Source: Siphonodentalium dalli
Lineage: Eukaryota > Mollusca > Scaphopoda > Gadilida > Siphonodentaliidae
Assembly (NCBI GenBank): GCA_032622095.1
Contig: CP136061.1
Coordinates: forward strand, 176,101,692-176,165,691
Direction: 5' to 3'
DNA length: 64,000 nucleotides
The notes beneath the pieces were generated by a model, which searched no databases, was not told the DNA's origin, and worked only from the letters and a program-made list of their open reading frames with translations. The position numbers and the translations under genes were made by a program. Of this stretch, positions 12,242-24,081 are shown in pieces. Within the stretch, counting starts at the first letter, position 1; each line of letters starts with the position of its first letter.

Positions 12242-13495
12242 TAAGGAGAAGACCATAGTGTACAGACTACCCACAATTCTTGACCATGAACCGATGCAAA
12301 CTGTGTGCCGCCCCGCATTTGTCTCGTCGAATATGTCCCAGCAGAGAGGAACAATTCTAGCGGTGCTAGTTTATGGACATGGGCCACGGTATACACCACC
12401 CCTACACCTGGTGCATGTTTAAGATATAGAATGTCATGCGTGTCTGTTTTATTTGGTGTGGTAAGATTGTATTTCCACATCCGTTTCGAAGCCTTTCTGA
12501 TTCAACTACGTACATTTTTGTCTGGATACTGCTATGCTAGCCTCCCTCAAAACAGTCGGATGGACTGAAGGATAATGTCTTTATAGCATGAATGTATGCG
12601 TTTTTTGTTATCCTCTCTCAGGGTTAGTGTCAGTATGTTGGCGGTGTTATTCAAGAAAATGTCAGGAACTGTGGTGCATTTATTTCACTATGTATTTAAA
12701 GAACAATTTACAGTCTCAATGGCAATGGCTGTGGACATTGGGGAACGCGACCTTTATGGTCATATAGCTTTATATATATAACTTTAGAATATAGCAGTTA
12801 ATGTCTCATGCAGGAAAATGTTCGCAATGGTGATGTTACCAAGAAATCACTTGGTGTACCAACGTTTGTTGAACTGAATGCAAGAGCTCATCAACGTAAC
12901 ATTCCTATGGATGTACTTCGCGTTGAACATTTCACCCTTTTGTTGATGGCATTTGTACTTTCTTGAAACATACCACCCAGCGTGAGTATGACATATCAAC
13001 CAACTATCAAAGGTATCGCCTTTAAGACTACACTCCAGTCTTGGTGGGGCTTATACAGCAGTAGCCAATGGCACACGCCTGGTCCAGCTGTTTAAGAACG
13101 GCTTCCAAACGGATGGGAACATACAATCTTAGCATACAAGGAAAGCAAAGCCACACATGAGATCATGTCTGAATCTAAAACATAATAAAATAAGGGGCGG
13201 TGCAGTCATGGTCCAATTTCATTTCCACTATCATGACACATACCCACAAACTAGCACCATGTGTATTGTTATCATCTGCTTGGATCTGTTCGGTGAGACG
13301 ATTGCTGGATGCCAACAAACTTGTTCTTATGATCATGTTCAAGGAGTTTGGGTATATTATGCATTATGGTCTTCTACGCCTTAGCAGAAATGCATCCGTC
13401 AAATGTCGGGCTTTCAACATTCGAAGCCATATTCAGAAGTTGTCCGGGTACGTCAGTGCATTAGATGAGTATGCGAATTGATGAACCATATATTG
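12242..13495 (+). repeat. LTIR-1 copy 1 interior (diverged inner arms)
   Basis: No transposase reading frame is visible. The stretch resumes LTIR-1 after the TAA insertion site and is itself an old inverted repeat: 'gagaagaccatagtgtacag' near 12246 pairs with the complement of 'gcattatggtcttctacgcc' near 13361-13380. The same interior, in reverse orientation, makes up 30100-32601 of copy 2. Confidence 0.7.
13200..13481 (+). CDS. Small ORF conserved in both LTIR-1 copies (93 aa), doubtful
   Basis: A 93-residue frame starts MQSWSNFISTIMTHTHKLA and ends ALDEYAN. The same frame stays open over the same 93 residues in copy 2 (30101-30382, minus strand), with only about three substitutions including Ser/Thr and Ala/Val changes. 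No domain, signal peptide or membrane segment is clear, and basic residues are frequent in the second half. Conservation of an open frame between two copies is suggestive but weak, because the copies are alike in general. It overlaps another open frame (13157-13384). It may be non-coding. Confidence 0.25.
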   Translation: MQSWSNFISTIMTHTHKLAPCVLLSSAWICSVRRLLDANKLVLMIMFKEFGYIMHYGLLRLSRNASVKCRAFNIRSHIQKLSGYVSALDEYAN

Positions 13496-15365
13496 GGAAG
13501 TGGCTGTTTGGGAAGATCACCAGATGTACACGTTGTTATCCCCATTGGGTCACCAAAGCTGACAATACGCAGATAGATAGGACCTTCTGAAAGCTAGTAT
13601 ACGCATCGAACGAATACCTTTCTAGTGTATCGCACAAGATGACGCCTATACCCCACATGTAGCATCTGAATTATACCATAAGATATACCACGAATGAAGC
13701 TCGCTAAGAATTCCAAGCTTTCGAAACAAACACGTGAGCTGGACACCGGCATATGTATTGTTTGAAACATTCCGATTAGTGGCACCCTTCTACAAAGAAG
13801 TGTAGTAAACTGTTGTTGTGAGCGAGATAAATTAATCTGACGAAGAGACGGAAACGGGTCCAGATAATGCTGAATGTGGCAATTCAGAATAAGCTCAGGT
13901 ACTGTTGTTTTGGTTCTTGGAAGTCATAATATGACTATTCGGCGCACCTATATACGGTTACGGCCAGTATGAGCCCTTAGCGGAGAATGGATTTTGAAAT
14001 GCCACATCGCGATTGTGGGTTTTCATCATTCCAAAAGGCTACGACTTACATTGGAACTAATATATGGCTTATATTATGTACCGTTTCGTCTATACAAATC
14101 GATATTATGACAACAAGTTGAAATTAGTATGTGATAATATCGGCTTCTTTTCAATTTCTGGCCGCCAGTTTGGCCGTCATATTGACTGTGAGTATCACTT
14201 GCCAAACCCTAATGAATAATGCATACATATCAACATGTAATGGTGGGTAGAAATCCCGAAACAATAACGCCCATCCCAAGAAAGTAAAGGAATGTAGGCG
14301 TATTATCAAATTTCGGTCGCCATTTTGGCCGACATCTTCGATTTGGAAAACAATTTCTTGCTTGAGATGTAAGGTAATTACTTCACCTCAGTATTTCCAA
14401 CTCAACTGTACGCATGGATGGAGTTGTCTCGACAATAATGCCCAATGATGTGAATATGAGGGAATTTCGGTGATTTTTCAAAATCTGTCCGCCAGTGTGG
14501 GCGCCATTTTGGATTTGGGGTACTTTTATTTGGATATGGTACAAGGAAAGTTCTTCGCCTAAGTGTTCCCAACTCACAATAGTAAGCAGGTGTGGAGTTT
14601 TCATTACAATAATGTTCACTGATGTTAAAATCGGCAATTTTCGGCGATTTTTTATTTCTGGTGGCCATTTTGGCCGCCATCTTGGATTTGGGTAAATATT
14701 CCTCAACTCAGGTATAAGAGGAATCATAGCTCGAGTATCTCCTGCACATATATGTGGATGGGTGTTGTTATAATAGCAATAACATTCATTGATTCGAAAC
14801 ATTACATCGCGTTATTAACGTAGATTCGGCTTTGACCTATTATACCGGAATTTGGGAAAACGTGATATCGGACCAAAATATCTCACAATGAATGTATATT
14901 ATGGTTCCCATGTGGTCGAAAATGACTCCTCTATATGATAAATGTATAACATGACGCAAAGATGCCAACGTTTTCCCACAGAGACAAACGAAAGGTGGTA
15001 ACATGTCAGAAAAATAGCATATTTTCACATTTCGGCGGCCATCTTGGCCGCCATATTGGATTCTGGTGTCGGGTTTTTGGCTAATTTGTAAGGGTTGCAT
15101 ATTAGCATAACGAATCGAGCGGAAAACAAGACCGCATGTGATAATATCTTTACTATAACGGCGATCAAAGAGACATGGTGCATTTAAAAAAAATGGCCGC
15201 CATGATGGACGCCATCTTCTCTGGAGTCTCTGCGGCCACTTTTTTTTCTTGTTAACAAGTGAAAAAAATTAGAGGAGACCTTACGGAAGAAAATTAGTAG
15301 GGTGAAGTTGAGTCCTGGGGGGGGGGGGGGGGGGGTGCAGAGGTCGACCAATATCTCCTGGACTA
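13496..15365 (-). repeat. LTIR-1 copy 1, right outer arm
   Basis: Inverted counterpart of the left arm, matching 28808-30090 of copy 2 best. It contains a homopolymer of about 18 G near 15318-15335, where the left arm has only about seven C; the tract is hypervariable between arms and copies. Motifs of the type 'ggccgccatcttgg' recur through it (for example near 14320, 14500, 14665, 15035 and 15195). Confidence 0.85.
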
Positions 15366-15965
15366 ATAACTCAAACAATTTTTATCTGATCGGAACCAAA
15401 TTTGGTATGCAAGTTTCAGAGCCCAAAATACAGATCAAGTTCGAATATGGGTTTGATCCGATTTATTTTAAAGGAGTTATAACCCATTTTTCAAAAATAT
15501 AATTAAAAAAAAAATCCGATGTTATAACCAAAGTATTTTTTCTCCGATTGTGTTCATATTTGATATGTAGGTTTATGATGACATGCCCCTCATCTGTATA
15601 GATTTTGGTATTGATTGGTTGATCGGTTTAGAAAATAATTAACCCTTTACACACATGCTATCCAATGCAATAAGTTGAACACATTTCTTCTGATCTGCCT
15701 CATATTTCTTTAATACCTAGGTTTTTATTAGCACGTTCTTCGTCTGTATGGTTTTTGGTATTGTTTAATTAACCCTTTTCACTCTTATGTTTACTTAGAA
15801 TTCACCCAAGCTGCTATGACTCAAAACATTTTTCATCTGATCAACACCAAAAATGGTATATGCATTTATCACCCCTAAATACAGATCGAGTACGAATATG
15901 GGTTTGATCCGATATATTTTAACAGAGTTATGACCCTTTATAATTCAAGTAATTACTGCTGGGAA
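15366..15965. repeat. HINE/pearl-like repeat remnant, right of LTIR-1 copy 1
   Basis: Continues the older repeat broken at 5646. It contains two diverged core units ('ttggtatgcaagtttcagagcccaaaatacagatc' near 15405 and a second near 15850) and 'gagttatgaccctt'-like phrases. No gene. Confidence 0.6.
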
Positions 15966-16127
15966 TTTTAAGAGAACATATCTAACAGACCATGTTATTG
16001 AAATGAGTTAATTATCACTATGGACATTAGATATCATGACATGCTATAAAGCCTGATAGTGGTACCACTGGCTGGTAGGATTTGTTTATCATAATGCACC
16101 CAGGGCCGATAAGGTTCGGGATGATTT

Positions 16128-17345
16128 ATGTGGTTCTTTGATCCTGTCATCCGGCAGACATTCCGGTTTTTCGGTACGATCCGTTCCGTATCGGCCGAAC
16201 TTAAAGTCCGCATTTTACATCCGCCCGGAATGCTGCCTCCTTCCGGTAACGGAAAAAGCAAGTCACTTTGGAATTATACGTATCGCGCTCGGTTGTGTGT
16301 CGTCAATTCCTATCTGTTTCCATCCGTCACATTGTTTCTTCACCAGCCTTCATTTATTCGTCTATCATCTTGTTCCTTGTGCGTTCTGTCTGCGTCCTGT
16401 TCCGTCGGCGTTACCTATTTTCGTGGGTCGCGCACGTGTTTCCCTGTTTCAGTGTTTGTCGTTCGGTGGCACTAAAAAAAGTTCTCCTATGGTTCGTACG
16501 GGATCTCGCGGTCGGGCCCGCGCCCGTTCGTCTCGTAGCAGTCGACAGGATGAATCTGCCAGTTCGTCTCGTGCTGGTCCTGCTTCCAGTGATCGTGTTA
16601 GGCCTTCTTCTCGGGTTTCGGCAAGTGTGTCATCTGTGGCTTTCACATTCACGCGGCCGCGATCCTGTTCATCAGCCTCGTCGTCAGCCCAGTCGTCAGT
16701 CTCGTCGCCGACAGGATGGTTCTCCGCGCCCCAAGTTTCCGCGCTATGAATCCAGGTCTCCATCAGCGTCTCCTTTGTCGAAATGTCGACGCAGCAGTTC
16801 CGACGACAGCTCCACTTCTCTCCGCCGCCGCGAGGATTCCCGTGTGGCTTCGGTGATACACCGACCGAACGCTCCGGCAAGAGACAGAACTGATCCGGGT
16901 AATCCCTTATTTAGCTTACCATCCTCACTATTCGCGACAAAATTTTCCGGGGCAATTTTATCAATTTGGATCAACTGCAGGAACCCGCCTCATCTATTCA
17001 TACAGCTGACCCCCGTCAGTTGGTTGTCTCTGCTTCCGGGCAAATCCGTGTTGCGCCAAGCGGGCATGCTGCTCCAATAACGTCTGTTGACTCGTGTACC
17101 GATGCTTTTCTCACTTTCGTTTCGGTGTACCTCGACGTTCACCCTGAATCGTCGGCCCAGCCCCTTTTGCGTTACCTGTGCACAATTCGTTGGGCGGCTG
17201 CTAAATGTGGGGGATCTGCCTGGCGGGTGTACGATACCCAATTTTGGTTGAAGTGGGTTGGGAATACTGCTACTGCTTGGGAGATTATCGACCCTAACAT
17301 TTGGCTGCTGGTCATGACGCCCCAGGTTCCATATCTAACACAAAT
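16128..17345 (+). pseudogene. DIRS-type gag fragment, GC-rich, frameshifted and 3' truncated
   Basis: A GC-rich island in AT-rich surroundings. A plausible start is ATG at 16490 (MVRTGSRGRARARSSRSSR), giving an Arg/Ser-rich N-terminus. The frame shifts near 16700 to an equally Arg/Ser-rich stretch (SRSPSASPLSKCRRSSSDD) and shifts back near 16960. The last part, about 17095-17320, has the gag core seen in DIRS elements: LLRYLCTIRWAAAKCGGSAW, then VYDTQFWLKW, then AWEIIDPNIWLLV. Similarity ends near 17330, before any zinc knuckle or polymerase. It is therefore a separate, 3'-truncated DIRS copy, not the one at 1-4726. The GC content differs strongly from the flanks. Confidence 0.65.
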
Positions 17346-19560
17346 TTCTAAATTCAGTATATATAGGACTAACTGTACTTCATCATCTTGTCATTGGATA
17401 CAAACTTTGTCTGTGTTTATCCTATAAACACATATGCATACATTACCTCAAAATAAGGGATGTCCATGATAGAGAACTCTGTCCAGCTATTCAGTAAGTT
17501 GGTTGATCAAAGCTCCATATTGTGAAGTCATATACTCAAGCGAGATACGGTGTCACCGAGAACATCATCAAGATCACATGTTCTCACAGCAATATATATT
17601 CCCTTATGTCCTTGCCTCCCAGTGTCAGAAGATGGCATTGCTATTGCCTTTGGATAGGCTGTGGATACTTGGGATAAGGTATATCATAATTTTCATGGGA
17701 TGGAAACTACATGTAATATCCATGTATAGCCACACCCATTAGTGACACTTCTACAGTGAACTTATAGATGACAAAATCTATATATTTTGTTTTTGACTGC
17801 AACAAACTTTCTTCAATAAAGGGATTTTGAGATAGTGAACCACACTCCTAGTGAGTTCATGTGTTTGGCTGTGTGAAGTTGCTGACAAATCATATCATGT
17901 TATGGCTGATATCAATCTTCAGAGAGATGACTTTATTCAACAGCTTGAGTTATCAGTACGGAAACCGCAAACTTTTGAATAATGTCACTATGATGCGTGA
18001 TAAAAAAAATCATAACATGACTGTTGAACTCTCATCATGCTTTAGAACTTGTTAAAAATTAGAATTTTATTGATTCAAATAAAGAACAGAACTTTCTGCA
18101 TTGATGCAAGTATCACATATTCTATTATTGGCCTACTATTAGGAAGTAATACATATGTATACATGTTTCCATCACATGAACAAATGAAGAAAGCTTCACG
18201 TTACATGTACTTTCCATATGCACCCGTACAATGTTTAAGAAATCTTGACGAATTATGACTTTGAAATAATTCTATTTTATCTCAAATTACTCAGTGAAAT
18301 TATTAACAACATTTTAACTCACTGTGCAATAACTTAAATAAGTAATACAAAATTTAATCTGTCTGAAAATCAAATTGTTTCCAATACCTGGTGAAAAACG
18401 CTTACGTGAATGTATTTCACCGACAATTGCATATTTATCAAATTTTGCATCTGATAAAATTTGGGAATGTAAACATTAGCATTTAGTTGCACTCGGAGAT
18501 CCATATGATTTTTGTTAATCGGCAGATGTAGTCTGCGTCATTGAAGTGTCAATTTGAATTATTTTTAATTGTTCTCACAATCTGTTAGCTGTATGTATAT
18601 TTCCAAAAACCAATGACGCCAGTTGAAGAATAACTACTTTGTTAAATTTTCAGAAACTATCACGATTGGATATAGCTCCTTTGTGTGTTCTAAGAAAACT
18701 GTATCACCTACTCTAATATTGTCAGTAGCTAGCATTATCTGGCCTTCCCATGTTATAATGACAGGTAGAATCCCAAAGCCATGCATAGGTCCCCTGGTGC
18801 GATACCACCACTACAAGTATATATGTGTATTAGTATATATACTTGTAGTGGTGGTATCGCACCAGGGGACCTGTGAAGCCATGTATACACATTTGTCATG
18901 GTCAAAATTGTGGTCACCAAAATTAAACAGGTGAGTAGCTTTAATTGAAAGATAAGTAAATCAAACCATAATTCCAATCGACATTATGTTTGCTGTAGTA
19001 TACTGTATTTGACACCAATAGTTTAGTCATGGATAAACCTTTGTGACCACCTTGCCCAAGTGAACCTAATAAATTGCATTTATAATATGTGATACCCTAT
19101 GATACCCTGACATTTTGAAATTCAGGGCATATTCAATGTTACTAGTACTTAGTAATAAAATTGAAAGCTTCTGAAACTTTTTCAACACTGCCATTGGCCT
19201 ATATAATTGTTGGCAAATAACTTTGTCTCATAAATCATGGTCTTTATCCCAAATATTCAATGATGATTTCTTTACCGTGAAATAATCATGAAATATTCAG
19301 GAGAAAGATGTTATCTATTTATCTTGTTATTTCATATTTATAGTAGGAAACTGATACTACTATGGTAAACCATAAACAACTAGAATGCACCCACTGGAGC
19401 TGCCTATACTTGCGCCCATCACACATTTGGCATGTTTTGTGGTGTCTTACCAAAAACAGTTTAGCGACTGATCTGTACAGTCTTCGGGAACATAACATCG
19501 GGTAGTCTATTGCGTTGATAACGAGAAAGCTTGTTTTCCCAGTTAATTAATAAGGGATTT
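17346..19560. other. Non-coding AT-rich stretch, probable intron or intergenic DNA
   Basis: No domain-bearing frame or splice-supported exon recognised. The only structured feature is the hairpin at 18787-18872. Confidence 0.5.
18787..18872. repeat. Perfect 38 bp-arm hairpin with 10 bp loop
   Basis: The arms AGGTCCCCTGGTGCGATACC... (18787-18824) and its exact complement (18835-18872) flank the loop GTGTATTAGT. Similar short words (AAGCCATGCATA and AAGCCATGTATA) stand just outside in direct orientation, as if a small fold-back element had duplicated its target. A precursor-like hairpin RNA is an alternative reading. Confidence 0.85.
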
Positions 19561-20310
19561 TAATAATCCATGTTTTCACATTCACATTGTTCAGTGCAAT
19601 TGCTTTTCAATTGAACCACATGAACGACTGTTTAGCCGGACAGGATTTATATGCACCAGGATCTTTCGAAAATGTTTTGAACTTTCCAGAAATACGTTCG
19701 CACCTCACTGTCTCGGCGAAAAAAAAAGAAGATTCCGCACGGATCTTTCAGACATTCATGATCTCAACTCATTTCTCCGAGTTCCAAGTTACATAAGATA
19801 GGCTTCTAATGGGCAGTACTATTGCCCACCTTTGTTTTCCATGCAGTATATATATTTGTAACAATAAACACGAAGTTGCTGGCAGATGGAATGGTTTAGC
19901 CCGTCCGTATAAAACGAGTCTCAGCTGTCTGGACATCGACGCGATTATGTCTGGTGTTTTGCGCGCCCATGTAGCTTGTGACGTCCTGATGTGCGTCGTG
20001 ACGTCATCGCGTCTTGATCGGTTTCCAGAAAGAAATCATTCAATATTGTTCATTTATGAACGATTTATTACCAAAATAAAACCAGATAACAAAGCAAATT
20101 AAGTATATATGAGGATTTAAATTACAATTGATGCAACCATTTCATATTATTTCGTGTGCATTCTTTACAGTATGTACTTCCGGTATGATGTAACATATTC
20201 ACGGAAGGACAGACAAATAAACAGACAGACAAATATCCGCACCGAAAACATTACTTGCGTCCAGCATGGACTGGCGCAAGTAATAATGCAAATAGTATGG
20301 GTGTTCCACC
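19561..20310. other. Unassigned; downstream flank of the piggyBac pseudogene
   Basis: No coding frame supported. A (GACA)n-like tract lies near 20207-20232. I could not find a convincing TTAA terminal repeat for the piggyBac element here. Confidence 0.4.
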
Positions 20311-21579
20311 TCACACTTCCCTTGCAACAACACACTCATGTCTCCCAGCACATTCAGGATGCAAACCCTTAGCACATGCAACACATACTGTCCTTGCTCG
20401 TCGCCTCACACCCGTCTTTCTATCTGAACATACAACACAGTCTTTCTCTTTCTCAACTGCCAACTTTCGCACACCCATACCAGTTGGCTTGTTTACAGTA
20501 CCTGTAGGAGCTAAAACTTGTAAGGCAATGTGTTCAGAAGAAAGGTCATCAATGACTGCAGTTAGAAATTGTACATAATTTTTTTTGGGACTGTCAGAGG
20601 TGTTTCGTTTATATACAATATATGCATTCAAAGCCATTCGAGAAAACACATTCAGGACCACTTTCTTCCAAGCTTTCACACTCTTTCGATCACAATGATA
20701 TGCATACATCATCATATCAGACATGTCCACCCCTGACATTTTGATATTGTATTGATTAATTACATCAGGCTTATCTTTGCCTTTAGTGTTCTTAGTGAGT
20801 TTTGCACAGGCAGAGGAGGACAATAGTGTAACAGGTTTTCTTTGACTCTTCTTTTCTCGATAAGACAGTAGAAGTATCCCCAGGATCACTTCGCCAGTAT
20901 AACTTATCACCCACTTTGGGAACTGCATTTTTAACACACACTGGGAGGTCTTTACAATTCCGCCTGACAGTACCCGTAAAATATGTTCCTTGCTCAAGTA
21001 AATCCCAAGCCAGGCGGACAGATGAGAACAAGTTATCAGTCACAACATGATATCCTTTGTTCAAAAAGTTACACACACGAAGACATTGCATCACTACTTG
21101 GTATCCTTGGCCAACTTCAAATTCCGAACTCTTCTCAAATGATTTCCCCATATAAGGAAAGAAATGCATGCAGTACCCAGTTACCGATTCACATAGCATC
21201 CACAGTTTTATTCCAAATCTAGCATGGTGTTTATTGGGAAGATACTGCCGTAGCTTAGTGCGGGATTTCATACCGACGAGACTTTCATCAACAGTTAAAA
21301 ATTTACCAGTAACGTAATTGTTCTTGAATATGTTATTTGCGAACATGATTACTGGCATAAACTTCGAACTTGGATCATAATCAGAGTGGCGTGGATCAGT
21401 TTTGGATGCATCTTTGGAGTTATCATACACATGAAAAAATTTCAGCAATAACTAAAATCGGTTTCTGGTAAACATTGTTCGGAACCATTGTGTCGATTGT
21501 GATTTGCTGCTGGTGTTCCAATAACGGCTCATACTTGATTTCTTAATCAGGCCCATGTTGATAATAACTGCGATAAATG

Positions 21580-23047
21580 GGTACAGGACGTTTCGTACCA
21601 TGGTCGTTTCGTACTTGGTCGTTTCGTACCATCTGGTCGTTTCGTACCATATTGTTTGGTCGTTTCGTACCGCATTCTTTGGTCGTTTCGTACCATGTAA
21701 AAAAAATCAATTGGTCGTTTCGTACCGTGTGTTGGAAATGGGGAAAACACGGTATTTTATATATATATTTATATTATGTATGTATAATTATTCATGTTTT
21801 GGAATGCGGCGAAAGATCTTATGAGATTTGCTTACATCGAATGTGAATAACAATCACGCTGACAATAGTATTCATCTGATTGACTGCGGGAAAGATCTTA
21901 TGAGATGTTTTTACAACAAGTGTTAATACTAATCACGCTGTATAAACAAGAGGTGAGCTCTTACTGATTACCACTAATTACCACCTGGCTTCTTGATCAC
22001 ACCTTTTCGTGAGTTGTTTTTGTTGGAATCCTATAAGTAACATGAGATCCCCCATCATTTCATCATTCATCTCACAATCATGTCTGACTTTCTCTCCGAC
22101 GTTAATTGTATAGACTGTTCCAGAGAGGTTCGTCCGCGTCAACACGGTCTTCAATGTGAAGGTTAGTACTCGTATATATTATTCAATTTTATTTTGAACA
22201 TCAACTTAACTTAATATTTAAAAACAATCTGTAAAATGTATATATATTATACATTTTTATTTTAAACATCAACTTAACTAAATAATTAAAAACAAATCTG
22301 TATGAATATTAATGTAAATGATTATTTATGACGAGTCAAATGTTGCTTTAACCAATATTGAAATTCATCAATACAGATATATACCAGTTTGTTATAACAC
22401 TGAATTGTCTTTCCAGGTTGCCACAGATGGCAGCACCGTACATGCAGCACTGGCGTTAGTCTAGAAGTTTACCGATATGCCATAAAGACAGCGACGCCAA
22501 TAGATTGGGTCTGCACCGCATGCAGCCAAACCACGACAGTCGAGCAGACGGTAGAAGATACAGCGATCGCAAACTTCGACATTGAAATGACAACGACGAC
22601 TCCACCTCCAACCAGAATAGACCATTCGACCTTCGACATCGACGAAACGTTCAACCGGCCACACGACCACGATGAATCGTCAATACTGCTTTGCCACTTC
22701 TGCCAGCCGAACACATCCGACCAGCATTTGCCAGGATGCGAGATCACCCGACAGCCAAAATCGGCAACATGCCGTTAATCTACGAGTATGTGGAATCACA
22801 GTGGCTGGACTCTCGATGCCTACCATGAAATTAATACTGTTTTCCCCCATTCCCAACATGGTACAACACACGGTACGAAACGACCAATTGATTTTATACA
22901 TGGTACAAAACGACCAATTGATTTTCTACATGGTACGAAACGACCAAACAATGCAGTACGCAACGACCAAGAAATATGGTACGAAACGACCAGATGGTAC
23001 GAAACGTCCAGGTACGAAACGACCATGGTACGAAACGTCTAGAAGCC
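21580..23047 (+). mobile_element. Small Mutator-like element with GGTACGAAACGACCA arrays, 9 bp TSD
   Basis: The exact 9 bp duplication CGATAAATG lies at 21571-21579 and 23048-23056. Removing the element plus one duplication rejoins the piggyBac frame (KTFI-AVIINMGL). The terminal regions (about 190 bp each) are arrays of tandem 'GGTACGAAACGACCA' units, inverted between the two ends. The 9 bp TSD, array-like termini and a zinc-finger gene inside fit the MULE class. At 1468 bp there is no room for a MULE transposase, so it is non-autonomous. Confidence 0.85.
22080..22778 (+). CDS. Two-exon PHD-like zinc-finger protein inside the Mutator-like element
   Basis: Exon 1 is 22080-22161, a GT donor stands at 22162 (GGTTAGTA), the acceptor TTTCCAG ends at 22416, and exon 2 is 22417-22778 with a TAA stop. 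The spliced frame encodes 147 residues. The N-terminus reads CIDCSREVRPRQHGLQCEGC, and after the junction continues CHRWQHRTCSTG and IDWVCTACS. This is a Cys/His pattern like the PHD-type finger on FLYWCH/MULE proteins of molluscs and lancelets. A second cluster (CHFCQPNTSDQHLPGC) lies near the C-terminus. The junction is in phase and completes the finger, which supports the intron. It probably derives from the N-terminal part of a MULE transposase, keeping the DNA-binding module and losing the catalytic part. Confidence 0.65.
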
Positions 23048-23161
23048 CGATAAATGTTTTCATCTCTATGAAGCATTGGTGTGCTCTTGATCGTGGTTTA
23101 CATGCAGCTGAGGATTTCCATGACTCTATGAACTGGGACTCATAACGGTTTGTCTCTGTAA

Positions 23162-23774
23162 AGGCCGCCGCACACGATGCGATATATATCGTACGACAAA
23201 TATCGGGCACCGGTTACGGGTCAAATCGTAGCTTGTGCGGTGGAAAATCGCAGGACATTTTGTCGTACGATCAGACCCGCAAGGAATCAAATAATTTTGA
23301 TTTTCTACGATCGAGTCGTACGATTCATTCGAAGTAGCCAATCAGATTCAACTATTAATATGATCACGCGTCGATCACATGTTTTATTTCATAACAACAT
23401 GGCGTCCATGTAGTGTCCTTCAAAGTCAGAGTAACGGGATATTTTGGATGGCGGAATACATTCATGCCTCTACAATACAACTACAATTGAAACAGGTGGA
23501 CTGGACACCAGCAAAATAATATTTGAATGTGAATTTGTGTGAAGAATTAAATCAGTTATATGGCCTACTAGTCTATAGAACTAACGCATTGCATTCACGA
23601 GAAAGTAAACAACCAGATTGTACGATCCGGTCGCATCGTGTGCGGCGGTCTATCATAAGTGATAAAAACAGAAGTCGCCCGACTAAAATTGTACCGTGTG
23701 CGCACACAGATCTTACGTCGCAAGGGTCTGCGACAAATATCGTGCAACAAATATCGCATCGTATGCGGCGCGCT
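23162..23774. mobile_element. 613 bp MITE, TSD TAA, inserted in piggyBac
   Basis: The termini are AGGCCGCCGCACACGATGCG and, inverted, AGCGCGCCGCATACGATGCG, flanked by TAA at 23159-23161 and 23775-23777. Removing the insert plus one TAA joins the piggyBac codons ...FGMLV and TETNRY... in frame. Internal 'tatcgtacgac' words repeat. A TWA target and these termini suggest a PIF/Harbinger-type non-autonomous element; the termini are related to those of 45018-45340. No protein. Confidence 0.85.
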
Positions 23775-24081
23775 TAACCAACATTCCAAAAAGTGACACT
23801 GTCATGAATCTCATGAAATATTCAATTAGCTTTGCATTTCGTGGTGGAGGATTTACAGGGCCTTCATGCTCAGTGAAACCATAAACATCGGGAGGACGAC
23901 AGGTTTCTTCATTGATTGCAACAAATTTTGTTGGCGGTAGAACCAAATCATTCTCATCAAAATCATCACTTTCAGATTCTGAACCAGACGATTCTTCAGA
24001 GCAAGACTCAAAAATGTCACCATTACTGTCGTCATCAAAATCTGATTCGTCAAAACAATCACTGTCACTCTGATAATTCAT

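Larger units (their letters stand above)
5647..15365 (+). mobile_element. LTIR-1 copy 1: fold-back transposon with ~2.4 kb inverted arms (TSD ATA)
   Basis: The element begins TAGTCCAGGAGATATTGG and ends with the exact reverse complement, flanked by ATA at 5644-5646 and 15366-15368. Without the 4.7 kb insertion at 7569-12241 it is about 5.04 kb. The outer arms (5647-7565 and about 13500-15365) are inverted copies. Weaker inverted similarity continues inward: 12247-12300 pairs with 13330-13390, and 12460-12500 pairs with 13095-13130. The whole element can therefore fold back on itself around 12.8 kb. No transposase was recognised, so it is probably moved in trans. A second copy lies at 28808-37433 in the opposite orientation. 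A 3 bp TSD narrows but does not fix the superfamily. Confidence 0.85.
20311..24081 (-). pseudogene. piggyBac-type transposase, interrupted by two nested elements
   Basis: Reading from 24081 leftward: an acidic N-terminus (Asp/Glu/Ser-rich), then GFTEHEGPVNPPPRN and IEYFMRFM (23778-23880). The frame resumes after the MITE at 23158 (TETNRYESQFIESW) and again after the Mutator-like element at 21579 (INMGLIKKSSMSRYW). Next come TVDESLVGMKSR (first catalytic Asp, near 21290), GYHVVTDNLFSS (second, near 21050), and INQYNIKMSGVDMSDM (third, near 20720). The end is a cysteine-rich tail (CVVC..CVAC..HPEC..HEC) ending at 20311. All three catalytic Asp codons survive. A stop interrupts at 21452-21454 and a frameshift lies near 20865. 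Without the two inserts the coding blocks rejoin in frame, apart from those two lesions. The family excises and integrates DNA at TTAA. Confidence 0.9.

Noticed and set aside
14383-14802. 139-residue minus-strand frame with partners at 6198-6598 and 36505-36828
   Set aside because: The frames stay open in parallel arms of LTIR-1 only because the arms are nearly identical. They read through degenerate subrepeats in several frames at once and show no domain.
15302-15502. Frame with a poly-glycine run
   Set aside because: Product of the variable G tract at the arm tip; not present in the other copies.
16449-16880. 143-residue minus-strand frame
   Set aside because: Antisense of the Arg/Ser-rich gag segment; the DIRS gag core follows on the plus strand.
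22850-23047. Regular GGTACGAAACGACCA direct repeats, CRISPR-like at first sight
   Set aside because: Spacers are not unique-length inserts. The array is mirrored at the other end of a 9 bp-TSD transposon in a eukaryotic sequence.
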